This document shows, in pieces, positions 63,502 to 64,000 of a stretch of DNA of 64,000 nt. The notes below the pieces were generated by a model. That model had not been told where the DNA came from and ran no database searches. It saw only the letters and a list, made by a program, of their open reading frames with translations. Source of the stretch: Pollutibacter soli (lineage in GTDB: Bacteria; Bacteroidota; Bacteroidia; Chitinophagales; Chitinophagaceae); contig JARJHS010000001.1 of NCBI GenBank assembly GCA_029269725.1, positions 992,001 to 1,056,000 on the forward strand, read 5' to 3'. Position numbers and translations under genes: made by a program. The first letter of the stretch is position 1. Every line of letters starts with the position of its first letter.

Positions 63502-64000
63502 CTAGCGATAGTATTGAGGAAATATTTCGTTCAGATGCTGGCCATCCAGCAATTTCTGCATAATATAAATTCCGCTACGCATGGCGAGATCATCATCGAT
63601 ACTTCCTTTTACACCAAAGGCATACTTCACTCCGATCTTGGTGGACATTTCAGCGAAATAGTCGGATCTGCAGGTATTCAGCACCAGCATATCCAGTTGA
63701 TCCTGGTAGTCAATAATTCTGCCGAAATCCTGAATTGTGAATGCTCCATCTTTTAACACCAGGTCACCATTTAAATCGAAGCCAGCGAGATAAAGCAATT
63801 GAATTCTGTTTCTGTTATTTGAATCCATGAAAAACTTATCCATTTTTGCTTTATCGGGATCTTCTAAAAAAACCGGCTCAAAAGCGTATTGCTCTTTTCT
63901 GCTTTCAAGAAGTTGACGAAGGCTTTGTTGTTCTTCTGCCATATAAGGCAGTTTTTTTTCAGGATCAGAAAAAACAAATCCCCAGACCGGAATGGCGGAT
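63502..64000 (-). CDS. CHAT/caspase-like protein, 5' end beyond the window
   Basis: The reading frame continues without a stop through the right edge, so an apparent ATG at 63942 is probably internal. The extra codons (63943-63999) read PVWGFVFSDPEKKLPYMAEE, which matches how CHAT-type domains of Bacteroidota begin (PV..AF.ND...YL..L.EE). Then comes VFLEDPDKAKMDKFF, a strand IQLLYLAGFDLNG where active members have HYAGHA (the His is absent), and LVLNTCRSDYF with a retained Cys (codon 63670-63672), then YAFGVKGSIDDDLAMRSG. So the His of the dyad is missing but the Cys remains. The gene is upstream of and 8 bp from the 736-aa caspase-like gene. Only the C-terminal 165 residues are visible; any N-terminal effector or adaptor domain is outside the window. 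Confidence 0.78.
   Translation of the reverse strand, partial: SAIPVWGFVFSDPEKKLPYMAEEQQSLRQLLESRKEQYAFEPVFLEDPDKAKMDKFFMDSNNRNRIQLLYLAGFDLNGDLVLKDGAFTIQDFGRIIDYQDQLDMLVLNTCRSDYFAEMSTKIGVKYAFGVKGSIDDDLAMRSGIYIMQKLLDGQHLNEIFPQYYR

Noticed and set aside
1-64000. tRNA, rRNA or insertion-sequence transposase genes
   Set aside because: I looked for cloverleaf-like segments ending CCA, conserved rRNA stretches and DDE/HUH/serine recombinase motifs and recognised none; weak or fragmentary examples could have been missed by eye.

Overview
The window reads as a chromosomal segment of a Bacteroidota bacterium, most like the Chitinophagia/Sphingobacteriia side of the phylum. The reasons are several matches to the phylum's TAnnTTTG -7 promoter box, a LytS/LytTR pair, many lipoproteins with short lipoboxes, an ABC permease fused to an M1 peptidase, MacB/FtsX-type permeases, DUF2911 and DUF2490 proteins, and intergenic spaces packed with palindromic repeats. 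I saw no rRNA, tRNA, CRISPR array, prophage or transposase gene.

Layout. 0-10 kb: three very large cytoplasmic-type proteins in one orientation (985, 1702 and 578 aa). They form a recognisable conserved trio with no named function. 10.1-14 kb: an ECF sigma factor, its membrane anti-sigma factor and two exported ferritin-like proteins. 14-22.4 kb: two paralogous carboxypeptidase-regulatory-like lipoproteins bracketing a 139-bp tandem repeat, a HAD phosphatase and a vanadium-haloperoxidase-type lipoprotein. 22.9-26.4 kb: one giant exported ThuA / sugar dehydrogenase / PKD / cytochrome c protein. 27.5-31 kb: a TPR histidine-kinase-like protein that ends without an ATPase domain, then an exported alpha/beta hydrolase. 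31.7-36.7 kb: a small membrane protein and an FtsX-type permease followed by five tandem copies of its own (or a paralogue's) 3' end. 37.3-45.1 kb: GlxA-type regulator, membrane protein, esterase, multicopper oxidase, M28 peptidase and DUF2911 protein. 45.3-51.8 kb: LytTR regulator and sensor kinase, divergent from an ABC ATPase and an ABC-permease/M1-peptidase fusion. 52.2-60 kb: GNAT, a small lipoprotein, then a compact sulfur operon (Crp regulator, TauE exporter, persulfide-dioxygenase/rhodanese, rhodanese, small membrane proteins, two YeeE-type sulfur transporters, DUF2490). 61.3-64 kb: two caspase/CHAT-fold proteins that both appear to have lost catalytic residues; the upstream one runs off the right edge.

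How parts work together. The sulfur operon is the clearest pathway: import and export of reduced sulfur, oxidation of glutathione-type persulfide, and sulfur transfer by rhodaneses under a Crp/Fnr regulator. The sigma/anti-sigma pair probably governs the adjacent ferritin-like pair. The LytS/LytTR pair probably governs the neighbouring ABC/protease system.

The most unusual material is (i) the giant-protein trio at the left edge, (ii) the degenerate caspase/CHAT pair at the right edge, (iii) the 292-bp array of duplicated permease ends with signs of gene conversion, and (iv) at least four families of palindromic elements. One of these elements is nested inside another, and repeat-like DNA appears to have entered two coding regions in frame. 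Function calls rest on motif recognition alone; no similarity search was run.
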